From positions 28,824,367 through 28,888,366 of the forward strand of contig CALNVZ010003433.1 in the NCBI GenBank assembly GCA_940671915.1: 64,000 nucleotides of DNA, read 5' to 3'. The position numbers and the translations under genes were made by a program. Of the stretch, positions 27,080-38,307 are shown piece after piece. How positions within the stretch are numbered: the first letter of the stretch is position 1; every line of letters begins with the position of its first letter. This stretch comes from Paracentrotus lividus. Lineage: Eukaryota > Echinodermata > Echinoidea > Camarodonta > Echinidae. The notes under the pieces are model-generated. The model was not told the DNA's origin. It made no database searches and worked only from the letters and a program-made list of their open reading frames with translations.

Positions 27080-27480
27080 CAACAGAGATCGATTTAGGTG
27101 AGATCGATTTATTATAATCGATTGTTGTAATGATCGATTCCTCCGAGATTCGATTTGGGGCGGATCGATTCAAAATTGATCGATTTGGCGTGATCGATTC
27201 ATCTGTGATCGTTATGTTGTATCGATTCAATCGTGATCGATTGTGTTGTGATCGATTCAAACTGTAATCGATTATGCTGTGATCGATTCAAACTGTGATC
27301 GATTATGCTGTTGATCGATTCAATCGTGATCGATTATGTTGTAATCGATTCAATCGTGATCGATTATGTTGAATCGATTCAAGTTTATATCGATTATGTT
27401 GTGATCGATTCAACTGTGATCGATTATGAAGTGATCGATCCGATAATGTTCATGATCGATTGATGTGATGTGTCGATTTT
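27080..27480. repeat. ATCGATT array, about 15-nt period
   Basis: About 24 copies of ATCGATT or one-base variants start at, for example, 27088, 27103, 27117, 27133, 27164, 27179, 27193, 27236, 27251, 27267, 27282, 27298, 27314 and 27329, spaced 13-16 nt. Two half-units alternate, ATCGATTCAA-type and ATCGATTATG-type, giving a dimer near 30-31 bp. Looser ATCGAT words continue to about 27675. Confidence 0.9.
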
Positions 27481-27617
27481 ACCTAACGATATCGATAACG
27501 ATCCGATACTGGCTATCGAGTACTAGACCTATCTCAGGTGGCAAGCCAACTTCGATCGATCTCGATCATGTGTGGAAAAGATCTCACGATCGATCCTACA
27601 ACTTCCACTAGATCAAT

Positions 27618-28232
27618 TCAAGACATGATCGTAAACGAAGTTGCCTTCCTCGATCCCTCACCAAGATCGATTTGGGGTGCGGTCGCTGGGGATAGGCCGA
27701 CGACGACCGACTGAACCTTCCCCGGGAGTTCACTTACGTGACTCCCATACGACGACTTTCCGGGGGCTTCGCGGTACGTAGTTGTGGACCTTACCAAACT
27801 GCCACCGGCCCATACTCGCGCCCGGGGCGGGGTTGTGAATCCCGACTTACTTTCGTTGAAAACCAGATGTGAACGGCTTTCTGTTCCCCGTCTAACTGCT
27901 TCTTCCCCGTCTAACTGCTTCGCGGCCTCTATAAAATATGCAGAGAATCCGGACTTCGTGCCTTCCTGGTAGATGAGACTCTCCGATGAGTCGGCGATGT
28001 TTGAAGTCTCCGAGATACAAGAATAGATGAAAATCTTCTTCCTTCGGAATAAGAAAACACTCTGCAATATATGAAAAGAAAAGACACTTATACAAAGGAG
28101 TTTAGACTCTGCCCTGGGAACGGAAGGGTCACAAAGGGCCTCTCCCCACCCAACAAAGGCTTCACTGAACTGTGTGAAATGAAGCGCGGAACGGGAGAAC
28201 AAAGGCCCGCACCATAAGGTGTAATAAAACAC
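27618..28232 (-). other. 204-codon open frame in the 6.4 kb block, unrecognised
   Basis: It starts MFYYTLWCGPLFSRSALHFT and ends KATSFTIMS. No domain is recognisable. It is separated from the 219-codon frame on the same strand by the ATCGATT array. Confidence 0.3.
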
Positions 28233-29070
28233 GTACGTAATGAATGTTAAAAACCTAGGGAAAGGCGCGTAATTCCAACAGAATTACTCAAAAAAACGGC
28301 CCTCAAAATACTCCCAATAAATAGGAAACCATGACCTAGACATTGGCTAGGAAAACTAAGAGCAAGACCACAAAATAGGTATCAAAAGGTTTCACAAAAA
28401 GTGAAAAAAAAACCCATTTGCTGGAGCAAATTCTCGAGGTTACTCGCTCGGGACGGCAGCCGATGAGAAAAGAAAGGAAGTTGTTGGGAATGTTTTGGCT
28501 GAGTGCCCTTCATCATGAGAGGGCGCCTCCTCACAGGGAGGGAGGATGATAGGAGACAAATAGACCAAAAGTTTTTCGGGGTTAAAGTATCGGTTGGTTG
28601 GGCGATTCGAGGGAATTAGCAAAGTAGGCAAATATATCATTCTTTTGAAGTAAATCAATTAATTAGACTTTTTGAGCACCTCCTTTGGGATGGTAGTTTT
28701 GGGGCAATTTCCTGAAAAAATACCATTTCTGAGACTCTGTTGAAAACACTTCCCCATCCAGGATCCGTCACTGATAGACTTTAATGACCGACTTCCATAA
28801 CATACCACCTACATGTATGTAGAAGGTACTGGATGGCGTTGATTAGACAAAGTCCATGTTACATGTACAATGTACATGTAGCAGCACACGCACTCAAAAA
28901 TATAAATGTAGAGGCTACAGCAAATATCCCAGCCTGGGGAAATTAAACAGCCCTGTAGCCCACCCTGTCATTTTTTGGTCAGTTTCATGATTGTTGTTCT
29001 CCAGTTTACTTGATTTATTCTTCATGACCAGAATGTTTGTTGACAAATGGAGAATAAGCCAACAAGAAAC

Positions 29071-29308
<238 letters not shown>

Positions 29309-30233
29309 ATAATCTAGAAGTTCCAATTGAAGGGTGTTCCACGACTTCATGGTTTTGGGAATGGGGAACATTTACATACATATGATGTTGTCAAGTCAAG
29401 CAACTTTTTTTTTTTACATACAAGTAGGACTGTACAGATTCATAGTTTTAAAACAATTAAATTTGAGATGTAAAATGATTTCCTGTGTGGACATATCTTG
29501 TTGGTCTAAAGGATTTTGTGATGTGTGCAATGCTAGAACATTTAACATTGCAATTGTGTAACTCAGCTCATGATTGCTTCTTCAATTGATGTTCGTCCCT
29601 CTCAGTTCTTTCAAGTTCAGCATTTATAGACATAATGCTTGATGTGTTGCAATATCAATTCTACTACATGTATGTAGGGTCTACAATGTATATATTGTAC
29701 TTGTTTGAACCTTCTTCTTCACATGATTTCCTCCAGTTTGGAGAACTGCAGTGGGTGCAAAGGAACTATTTCCAGCTTGGTGACAAATTTAGATGATGAA
29801 TCCCAGACAGAATGACAGAAGGGGCGACTATACTATAGGACAAAGTCAATACATCAGTATTGAACTTGTGGTGCAAGTAGGACTATGGGTGGCAGGTTTT
29901 GCAACTTGGTCCATTGTTTTTTCTTCAAGGTTATTCTACTTTTTGCAATAGACATCGACTCTAAATTTAAGACCTCCTACACAATATATGTAGGCCTAGA
30001 TCTTGTTATATTTATCAGGGATTTTTTGTTTATTATTAATTTGAATTCACAATCATGAAAAAAAAAAACACTCAGATTTTTTCACTCGTCTATGGCGAAA
30101 AATCCTTGAGAGCTTTTTTTATAAAAGGAAATCAAAACATAACGTTAGGCCTAACGTTAATGATATTTCACCTTTGAAGAGAGAAGTAAAATTAAAAACA
30201 GAAAGAATATTAGTAAAAAAGGGAACACCATGA

Positions 30234-30342
30234 AACCGTCATACGTCAAAGTTCTTGGACAACCCGTTGTCAACGTGTGTCAATTCTACAACACGTGTCC
30301 CTATGGCTATGGGTTGTCCAAGAACTTAGACTTATGACGGTT
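30234..30342. mobile_element. short MITE, AACCGTCATACGTCAAAGTT ends
   Basis: Left arm 30234-30265 and right arm 30311-30342 are near-perfect complements; the inner parts are TTCTTGGACAACCC and its complement. The 109-bp hairpin has a short loop. It lies about 650 bp inside the ARHGAP39 first intron. Confidence 0.75.
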
Positions 30343-30989
30343 GCATAGTACAGCCCTGTAACTGTTAAACACTCAAAAGTCAGGTCTCATTTATTGAAAA
30401 ATTGCAAACAAAAAATATTTTTTGGTGATGGAAAATAAAGTTCACTTTCTGAAGGCAGTGAAGCAAAAGTCTTCACACTAAAAAAGAAAAAGTAAAATGT
30501 CACCACAGTCCCGATATGGTTTTGCAGCTGGCGTTGGTTGTTCTATAGCCTAGATCACCAACATTCACTAACATACCACAACTCCCTCCTCCCCCTCCCC
30601 ATTTGCCATTTCTACTAGATTTCTAGAAAATACTATCGACAACAGTCAGCACCACTTTCAAAATAATTCAACTTTCATTCAGTTTCAAATTCATTTCAAG
30701 TGTTATTTTAACCAATCATAGGGTCTATTTGAATATAAGGTCTATAATGCAGAGTATAGTAAATTTACTCTTTGCTCATATGAGACTGACATCCGTTGAC
30801 TTGAGTTGTTTCAAGTGAGAAACTTGAATGTGGCAGCTGGGGAGCAGTTTTTATGTTCATGAATGTTGTCGTTGAAAATCTCATTCTCAATCTCAATTTG
30901 CCAACGAACCAATTTTTGATAATAAAAAAAAACGACTCTCATAAATAATAAAAAGAGTAAAATGTCATAGGATTCGGTGCATCACTTAC

Positions 30990-31000
30990 CTATCGGTCAT
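30990..31000 (-). CDS. ARHGAP39: ARHGAP39/Vilse exon 1, start codon
   Basis: ATGACCGATAG followed by the strong donor GTAAGTG. The ATG has a good context (GAAGCCATGA). An in-frame TGA lies about 90 nt upstream (31092-31094), with no other in-frame ATG in between. It encodes MTD and leaves phase 2. Joined to the WW exon at 18986 it reads MTDRVEWVEIIEP. That agrees with the family, in which Arg precedes the L/VEWVEIIEP of the first WW domain. Join and start are inferred from phase, Kozak context and the promoter-like motif just upstream; there is no transcript evidence. Confidence 0.65.
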
Positions 31001-31103
31001 GGCTTCTGGTCTCGAGGTTAAATTCCCAGTATTTATCCTTACAGAGTGGTCAAGTTGTCCGAATTTATAAAGAGAAAGCGATCATTTTGGACGCTGGTCT
31101 AGC

Positions 31104-31115
31104 TTCCGCCATGTT
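31104..31115 (-). promoter_or_regulatory. YY1-like core promoter motif (AACATGGCGGAA)
   Basis: Minus-strand AACATGGCGGAA, about 105 nt upstream of the ARHGAP39 start. It resembles the AANATGGCGGC motif that sits just downstream of the start site of many TATA-less animal promoters. The ATG inside it opens a short upstream reading frame that ends before the main start. Confidence 0.5.
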
Positions 31116-31399
31116 ATTGTGGAGATTGACAATACTTGCTAAAATTAACCGTAGATGGCGATATAACACTTCTTGCTAATAAAATAACACGCCCACTTTT
31201 TTCTGCATCAGTATAAAAATCAAACGGTTTAAATTCTTTCTTCTTTTTTTAAAACAAAAATATCAGTGTCGAATCCAGGCGGGGGCGCAGGGGACGCCCC
31301 CCCCCTCTATCCTGAAATCCTGATCCGCAGCTAAATGCCCTTAATTAATTCTGTTTCTGTTTCTGTTAAAGTAACTCCTGAAGGCGTAGCCAGGAATTC

Positions 31400-31700
31400 A
31401 TAAATAATAATAATACTAATGTAGGCCTATATAGCGCTTAATACATATATCCACCTTGGTGTTTCTAAGCGCTTAGTAGGTTTAACTAATTATTAGCCGG
31501 CGTAGCTAGGCTACCCCGAAAGGTGCTCACAGCATTCAAGGAACTGCTTCCTACCGGTACCCATTTACCTCACTTGGGTCAAGTACGGCAAATTTGCAGG
31601 TTGACACCTTGCCGAAGATGCTAGTGGTATGGACGGGATTCGAACCGCGTACCTTGTGATCGTAAGTCCGCTGACTTATCCACTCGACCACACCACTCCC
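31400..31700 (-). mobile_element. tRNA-derived SINE
   Basis: The head GTGGTGTGGTCGAGTGG, with a 7-bp closing pair to ATACCAC, has an A box and a perfect B box (GGTTCGAATCC, 31636-31646). It could almost fold as a tRNA, but the anticodon stem is poor. The body has CAAGTGAGGTAAATGGGTAC and TATTAAGCGCTATATAG, ending in (ATT)n, as in many marine-invertebrate SINEs. It lies about 300 bp upstream of the ARHGAP39 first-exon motif. Confidence 0.8.
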
Positions 31701-34700
31701 ATTACACAATTTGAAGAATTGGTTACTTGGCAAGTAATGATTCCATATCTTGTTCAGATTATAACAAGCTCAACCGTCAAACTTCGGAACGGATTTAGTA
31801 GGCCCTTGGAGGAAGGTAGGCCTATAGGCCTATAGTAAACTTGGTTATGAACCTACTCATCAGTCCCCCCCCCCCCACCCTCCACTCAGGGGTTCAACAT
31901 ACACGTTGCCCGTTCCGAATTCTTAGAGGTACCCCGTGTCATATATGCGTTTGGAGGGGAAACCGTGTCAAAATTACCCCTTTATTACAGGCTTTTGGAA
32001 GGTATCGAAGATTGCATCAAAATAGCTATTTTGATGCTTTTTCAGGGGAGCCAGCAAAATTACCCCCCCCTTTTTTTTTTTTTACAGGTCTTTGGACCAT
32101 ATAGGCCTATTCAGGACCCTATTTCATGATTGTCCCAAAGAATTGAAAATTACCCCTAATTAAAAATAGGCCGGGGAAAAAATGCTTCAAAAAAACTTAT
32201 TTTAATGATTTCTTGGGATCTTCCCCTTCCTGTACATGAGCCCCTAACATATACCCACCTGATAATTTGATATGTTTTGTTTAATGAGTGTTTAATCCAT
32301 TATTCTTTTCTTGTTGTGCCACTTTGTCCAATTATTTGATACAAAGTAAATGTGGGTAAGACGAACCTCTTGTGCTGCATGGTGAAAGACGACCCCTCTT
32401 TTTGTGTCAAAATTGATTATCCGGGGTCCGTCTTGACCCAATGACATTTCCATGTTGAGTAATAAAGGTTTAGTTTGATATTTACAGTTTTTAATGAATT
32501 GCAATCTCATAAATGGATAGCTCACTGACTATTTTTATTGGGTTTACAACTATGAAAATAATAAAAGTGCGTTTTTGTTACTACTTGTCATTTTTGAATT
32601 TTCAGTTGTATGTAGGCCTATGCTCCTTATTATATAGGTATCAATGTGGCCCTAAAATAATCAACAAAAGCACCGGAACTCCTGGAAACAATGAAATATG
32701 AAAACTGTTATTATTGTATGCAAAGACAACCAATTGGGCCCAAAAAACAAAACAAAACAATTTAAGTATGCTGAGAAAAATATAAAACGTAAAAAAGACC
32801 CAAAACGGATCCGTTCTTTGGACAATATTGATCCGTTATACCCCTTTAATTGCTTGCGGCAGAAAAAAGTATCATGGTTTAATTTTTAATCATCACAAGG
32901 GGCCTCGGAGCCGGGGGGGGGCAGCCCCACACCAAAAACACAAAAAGGATCATACATTTATGATTTTTAGCCTGTTCAGCCCCCCCCCTTTCGGCTCAGC
33001 CCCTCCACTTTCAAATACGCTCCGCAGCCCTGATCACTTATCAAAATGCCTAGGTATATCAATGCTTTTGAAGCAACTTTCGAAACGCAAACTTTATAAA
33101 TGCAAATTTTAAAAGTCAAAACTTGATATCGTAAGCTGCTAGACATTTGAGAGGGAAATTATTGTCATGTGCTAGAGATTTAACGTAACTTAGGGTTCAA
33201 AGTTCGGCGGTCAGAAAGCCTATAGGCCGAACTCCAGTCAGAAAAACAACAAATTAAAAAAGCAGGCGCGGATCCAAGAAAATCGAATTGAATGCATTTC
33301 GGGGGCCCAATTGTCTGGGGACAAAAGCGGCTCTATTATGTTTACACATGGGCCCGGTAAGTTCATTGTGTGACTCCGGTCTGCGTTCGCTACTGAAAAG
33401 TGCTTGCCAGAATACTGCAAAACAGAGAATGATCGATGTATAAAAATTGAAACGGAGTCTTTTTTTTTTTTTTTGCTACGGCAGGGAGCCAGTGAAAACG
33501 AATAACTGTTATTCCTTGCTTATTTTTCCTTATTTCTGAATTATTTTCTTTATCATAATAATAAAAGGGCAGAAAACAAACAAACAAACAAAACAAAACA
33601 AAACAAAAACAAAAGGAGCTTTGCTAAAAGAGAAAATGATTTTCCCTTTGAAAATTATATACCGGTACCTCTCGCCAATTCACTTTTCTGTAGAACCCCT
33701 ACTTTTCCTTCAAATTGCTTTTTCTATATATAATATGCAAGTTATGAGTTACAGAAGACGATCTTTGATTTACAAAGTAATAATTATGTGTCACTTTTTC
33801 AAAATCGCTAGATTAATTCTCGGTTTCTTTTTTTCTTTTATCCCAACATGTATTTTTAGAAAAGGGAATTGGGGTACTCTGGAAGGGTATCAGCTTTTGC
33901 TAATTATGGTTGATCGATCAATAACAATTTTTATTAAAACAAAAATAATTCTCAAATTTAAGTTCGACTTTCGTATGACTCCAATTTAGGGTTAAAGTTA
34001 AATAGTCTCATAGCTTTAATGATAAGGATTTGTTTAAAATATAAGTTTTAGCTATGAGGTTAGAGGTAGGTTTTAGGATTATAAATGTTATGGTGCAATA
34101 AAGCCGAAGTAAATTATTTGAAACCTTCCCTGCATTCAAGTAGTAGGCCAATGTTGGTTAAAGTCGAGTCGTTAACAAGTAACTTTCATACATGCAATAC
34201 CGACATCATTGAATAATCTATGAATAACTATTATTTGTTGTCCAATATGAATCTGATCCATTTTGTTATCTCTTTTCCCCTTGCTTTTAGAAAGCACCTC
34301 ATGATTTCGATCCTGACATACTCCTTTAATCATAAACCCTTTAGCACTCTTCACAATAAAACAAACTGAAGGCATATTGTTATAATATATCATTTAAGAC
34401 ATTTAATATTCTCTGTAACATCAATATGTGATATGATTCGGAAGTTTTAATTCCAAACCCTCTATTCTTCAAAATGTCATTCATAGCCATATACATATAT
34501 TTTTCTCTATAATTTACTTTTCAATTGAATTCCGAACAACCCAATAAAGTGAAATAAACAGACATCTTTCAGTAATAGCAGAATAATTATTTTACATAAA
34601 AAATGTTGCACATAATTGACAAATTAAGTCTATTTAAGTCTTTGGACAGTATTCTGAACTCTGTTCTGGACTGGCGTTTGGGTTCAAACCTGTTTTCAGT

Positions 34701-36307
34701 CAAGAAAATAACAATTAATGAGCATTATGTGTAACCCAGAGTAATGAACTATCAATGACAATGGAGAGTAATGGGTTGTCAAAGATCATGCTGTTCTTTA
34801 TCAGGTGCTTTTGCTTGCATGTATTAAAGAAAAACAACAAAGACTGTTCAAAATTCAATGCTAAATATTAATGTATACTGTCACCACATCTCATTAAATA
34901 TTTCACTAGCAGAAAGCTGTATGAGAATCAAAGCTTGGGTATAGTTTTGGGAAACCTAGTACTTCCAACATTTTAATTTATTGTGAGACACAGTGAAATA
35001 TTATATAATAAAACATATATTGCTTTATAAATGAGATCTAAAAATCATAGCAATTGTAATTGTAAAAAATGTCTAATAAACGTTGGGGCCTCGGATAAAT
35101 GAGCTACATTTCTTTTTGATATGAAACAACTTTACAGACATGGAAAAGGAGGAAAATTTCAGGATAATATTTTTGTATAGAGCTCCCAGACATTAATCAT
35201 CTAAATCTATGAAATCATTTTTGGAAGGCTTATATTAAATTATTGCTAATAGAGGGCACCAAATCTGCTCTAATCTGCGGTCAAATTCAAATTTCATCGA
35301 TACTCAACATTAAAAAAAATATGTGTAATGGTCACAGTGCTGTTTTTAGAGTTGGCTTAAAAACTATAACCCAGCTTTACCTTATTTCATGTATACCATT
35401 CCAGGGAATAATGCCCTAAAGGCTCTCAGCATATGATTTTAAACATTCAACAAAAACGAAGAAAAAAAAAGAAAAGAAAAATGAAAAATTACTTTATTTT
35501 CCCTGTTGTGAATCATTCAATAGACGCAGAGAAGTTCAATGTTCAATGTCTGTTACGAAAACATTGTTTTGACAGCATTTTCAAATTTGGCTTAGTTTAG
35601 GAATTTACATATTTACTGTTGTCTTATACATTCCAATTTGAAAATGCAGCGATCTCATTTTATACTCTCTATCTAATCACTTATTTAAAGACAGAACATA
35701 ATAGGTTTTGTGATAAAATAAGTGTCGTCAACTTGTCACATTACACATGTACAAGATCATATGAGATAAATATACACATGTTTACAGTATTTTGTATACC
35801 ATTTATGAAGATAAATATATATAATATTCTGTAATAATAATTTGTATACCCTTCTGTAATAAAAAGACACATGAATGAATAGGAAATATATTTGAAAACA
35901 AACACTTATCTACTGAGAGCAATAGGATTATTATCTGTGAATAAAATACATTACAGAGTGCTTTTGCAAATGGAAGAAAAATAAAACCATGTTGAATGTT
36001 ATCAACACAAGCAATTAACTCATTTGAAATTGACACTGGATAACACCCCCAAACTGTTATGATAAACAACGCAACAGAGAGACGTTTTGGGTGGAGCATG
36101 TGCAGATCGATTTTTATTTCAAGTTTTGAAAAAAAGGAAGTGGTTTCAATCATTCAAACCCCCAATTCGTGAATGAACATTTTGGCATGTTTAAATCATT
36201 ACAATTTTCCCCCTTTCATTGTAAAAGCTCCATTTAAAAACACTGTTGTCTTTCCTTCTGCCGTCTTTGCAAAAGCACTCTGATCTTATGATAGGAGACA
36301 TTGTATC

Positions 36308-36405
36308 AGGACAACTACCCCTCGGAAATAAGAGTTTTTGGCGAGGGGTAGATTTTTGGTGAGGGTAGTTGTCCAGGGGGTTAATTGTGGGATGGGTAGT
36401 TGTCC
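36308..36405. repeat. inverted GGGTAGTTGTCC repeat
   Basis: AGGACAACTACCCCTC at 36308-36323 faces GGGTAGTTGTCC copies at 36363-36375 and 36393-36405. Related words (GGGGATAGTTGTCC, GAGGGGTAGTTGCCC) appear at about 60234-60280 in the ORP gene, so it is a small dispersed family. Confidence 0.65.
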
Positions 36406-36434
36406 TAGACCCATGAGCCATGTCTCTCCCTCAG

Positions 36435-36460
36435 TACAGTCCACTCCCATTATAACAAGG
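36435..36460. mobile_element. transposon end-like word TACAGTCCACTCCCATTATAAC
   Basis: The same sequence, with changes, occurs at 41695-41720 (TACAGTCCGCTCTCATTATA) and, more diverged, at 40991-41018. It looks like the conserved end of a pogo/Tigger-type family (TA followed by CAGTCC). The other end was not found. Confidence 0.4.
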
Positions 36461-37984
36461 TCCTCCAGACAAACCAAAGTACCTTGATATACCAAAATCT
36501 TTTTGCATTGGACACACTTCTTGCAGATATTTGTAGTTGGGACAAGGAGATGAAGAGCGTCGTTAAAATGTAACTTTGTTGTATCCATACTCATTATTAG
36601 GCCTACAGGGGTGGACTGCATTGGTGTGCATCTCAACTGCTTTACAACCGATTCAATTAAACTTTGACATCTACTCAAACTTAATGTCTCTGTGCAAAGA
36701 AGTTAAAGCCTTAAAAAAAGAGAGAAAAAAATCAAGGAAAATCAGTGTTGCTGATTCAAGAAGGAAAGCTGATTATTGTAACCCTCAAAATCTTCTTCAG
36801 AGGAAATCTCATCTAAATTGAAATGGTTACTGTATAAAAAAAAATAATTTGGCATTTATGTGTGCTCAACTGCTTTCCTTTATTTTTAGTACAAAAAGGA
36901 ATCTACTCAACTACATTTAATCTTCATACTAACAAGAACTGAAGTAATAGCTGAAATGACCAGTGTTCAAGAAGGAAAGATAATTATAATGCATCTCAAA
37001 ATGCTGATTCACAAAAAATATCTTTTCATCTAAATTTTTGGTACTGTATTTCGTCAGCATATCATGCTATAATATCATTTTGCAAATATAATTGTCTATA
37101 TTGCACAATAATCAAGAATTCCTAATTAGATTATATATTCATGAATACAGAAAAGAATACAGATCATAGATAAATACAGGGAAATCTTATCATCATACAC
37201 TATTCGGAATCAAAGATATTGATTTGAACCTTTCGATAACACGCCTACAGGAAAATGAAATGAATGGTAATAGCACATTCCTCTTCTTTACAATGAGGTT
37301 CTAATGTACTGATTTAGGAAGGAATCTTAAGATGAATACATTAATGAAAGAGAAAACATCCAAGAAATATACCTCAATATAAGATGGGGTACATTGTACC
37401 TGTAACTGGCATGATTGGGTGAAAAGGAAGAAAATTAGAAATTATTTTAATTGTTTATTTTCCCCTGATGGCTAAGAAAGTCATTGAATGCCTGTAGTTA
37501 AGTAGCCAGAGCAATTTTGGTCTTGACATTAGGGAGATAAATGACTTGCCAAACCAAAGAACACTACATGTAGGGCTAAATTTGGTTTCATACTGAGGTA
37601 TCAGGTATAACTTGAGATTAATGATTACAAAAATATTAATATACTTTGTTGCCCATTTTCATTCAAAGTATTGCAGACATGTGTGTGTCTGCATACGTCT
37701 TCAGACAAAAACAACACAATAGTCCAGTAGTTAGGGATCTACTGATAGTCACTGAATCATGTCAGACTCAGAATATATTATACATACACATTTATGCATG
37801 TATACATTGGATAATGATATTGCAAACGGTGATGCAATTTGTCATTTTTTAAATTGTAAAATTTATCAAATATAGCTTGTCAATCTAAAAAAATCTACCA
37901 AACATAGCTGCTGTGTTTTACCATTACATGTAAGCTCATATAAAGTTATAAATTTCACAGAAATATTATATCAACATTTACACC

Positions 37985-37990
37985 TTTATT
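37985..37990 (-). promoter_or_regulatory. candidate poly(A) signal of the ORP gene
   Basis: AATAAA on the minus strand, about 195 nt beyond the stop codon. In AT-rich DNA the hexamer is frequent by chance, and others follow further left, so the true 3' end is not fixed. Confidence 0.3.
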
Positions 37991-38184
37991 TGGGGAAAGT
38001 TCTAAGGTAGAAAACAAATAATCCCCCTAGACGAATGGACAAACCCACATTGTGGATTCTCAATTAGATAAGCAACATAGAGTTAGATGTAGACTCTAAT
38101 GTAATGATGAGCGGGTTATCAAGAGGGTTGGAAGTATACAGTCCCCCTCTATGATGAATGAATTGACCCTGCATGCAGCATTAC

Positions 38185-38307
38185 TTAATGCTTGAGTATG
38201 TGTTTGTAGACCCATCCATTGTTGGGTGCGGGGGAGAACAGCTTGGTTTGCCATGGTGTGTTGGTCTCAGTTCTTAATTTCTTCTCCTGCCTCTGTCTCT
38301 CTTCCAG
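38185..38307 (-). CDS. OSBPL11: ORP exon 18, C-terminus and stop
   Basis: It encodes [20 protein letters not shown] then [20 protein letters not shown] and TAA. It follows the ORP11 tail LEERQRxEExxRTExxTPWKTKYF....GWVY closely, so the protein ends where the family ends. Acceptor CATCAG. Confidence 0.96.
   Translation of the reverse strand: MEERQRQEKKLRTETNTPWQTKLFSPAPNNGWVYKHILKH

Larger units (their letters stand above)
22262..28665. mobile_element. 6.4 kb compositionally distinct block bounded by inverted repeats, unassigned
   Basis: An approximately 180-bp segment at 22320-22500 recurs inverted at 28455-28640. Both contain the words TTTGCCTACTTTGCTA, CGAATCGCCCAACCAACCGA and GGCGCCCTCTCATGATGA. 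Between them the DNA differs from its surroundings: many CpG and GATC words, almost no TACATGTA words, and dense short open frames on both strands. No domain was recognised in any frame. It could be a decayed large DNA transposon or another inserted element. It lies wholly in the ARHGAP39 first intron. Confidence 0.55.
31141..38184. other. intergenic region between the two genes, with the ORP 3' UTR
   Basis: It runs from the ARHGAP39 promoter area to the ORP stop codon. It holds the SINE, C-rich and G-rich repeat-like sequence near 31265-31320, 31862-32130 and 32880-33030, an inverted repeat at 36308-36405 and AT-rich DNA. Open frames at 33621-33989 and 35803-36153 have no recognisable features. 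The right end must hold the ORP 3' UTR. Confidence 0.6.

Noticed and set aside
31626-31700. Functional tRNA gene
   Set aside because: A and B boxes are good but the anticodon stem does not pair, and a SINE body and (ATT)n tail follow.
33621-33989. 122-codon plus-strand open frame
   Set aside because: AT-rich, Phe/Ile-rich translation of non-coding DNA with no recognisable motif.
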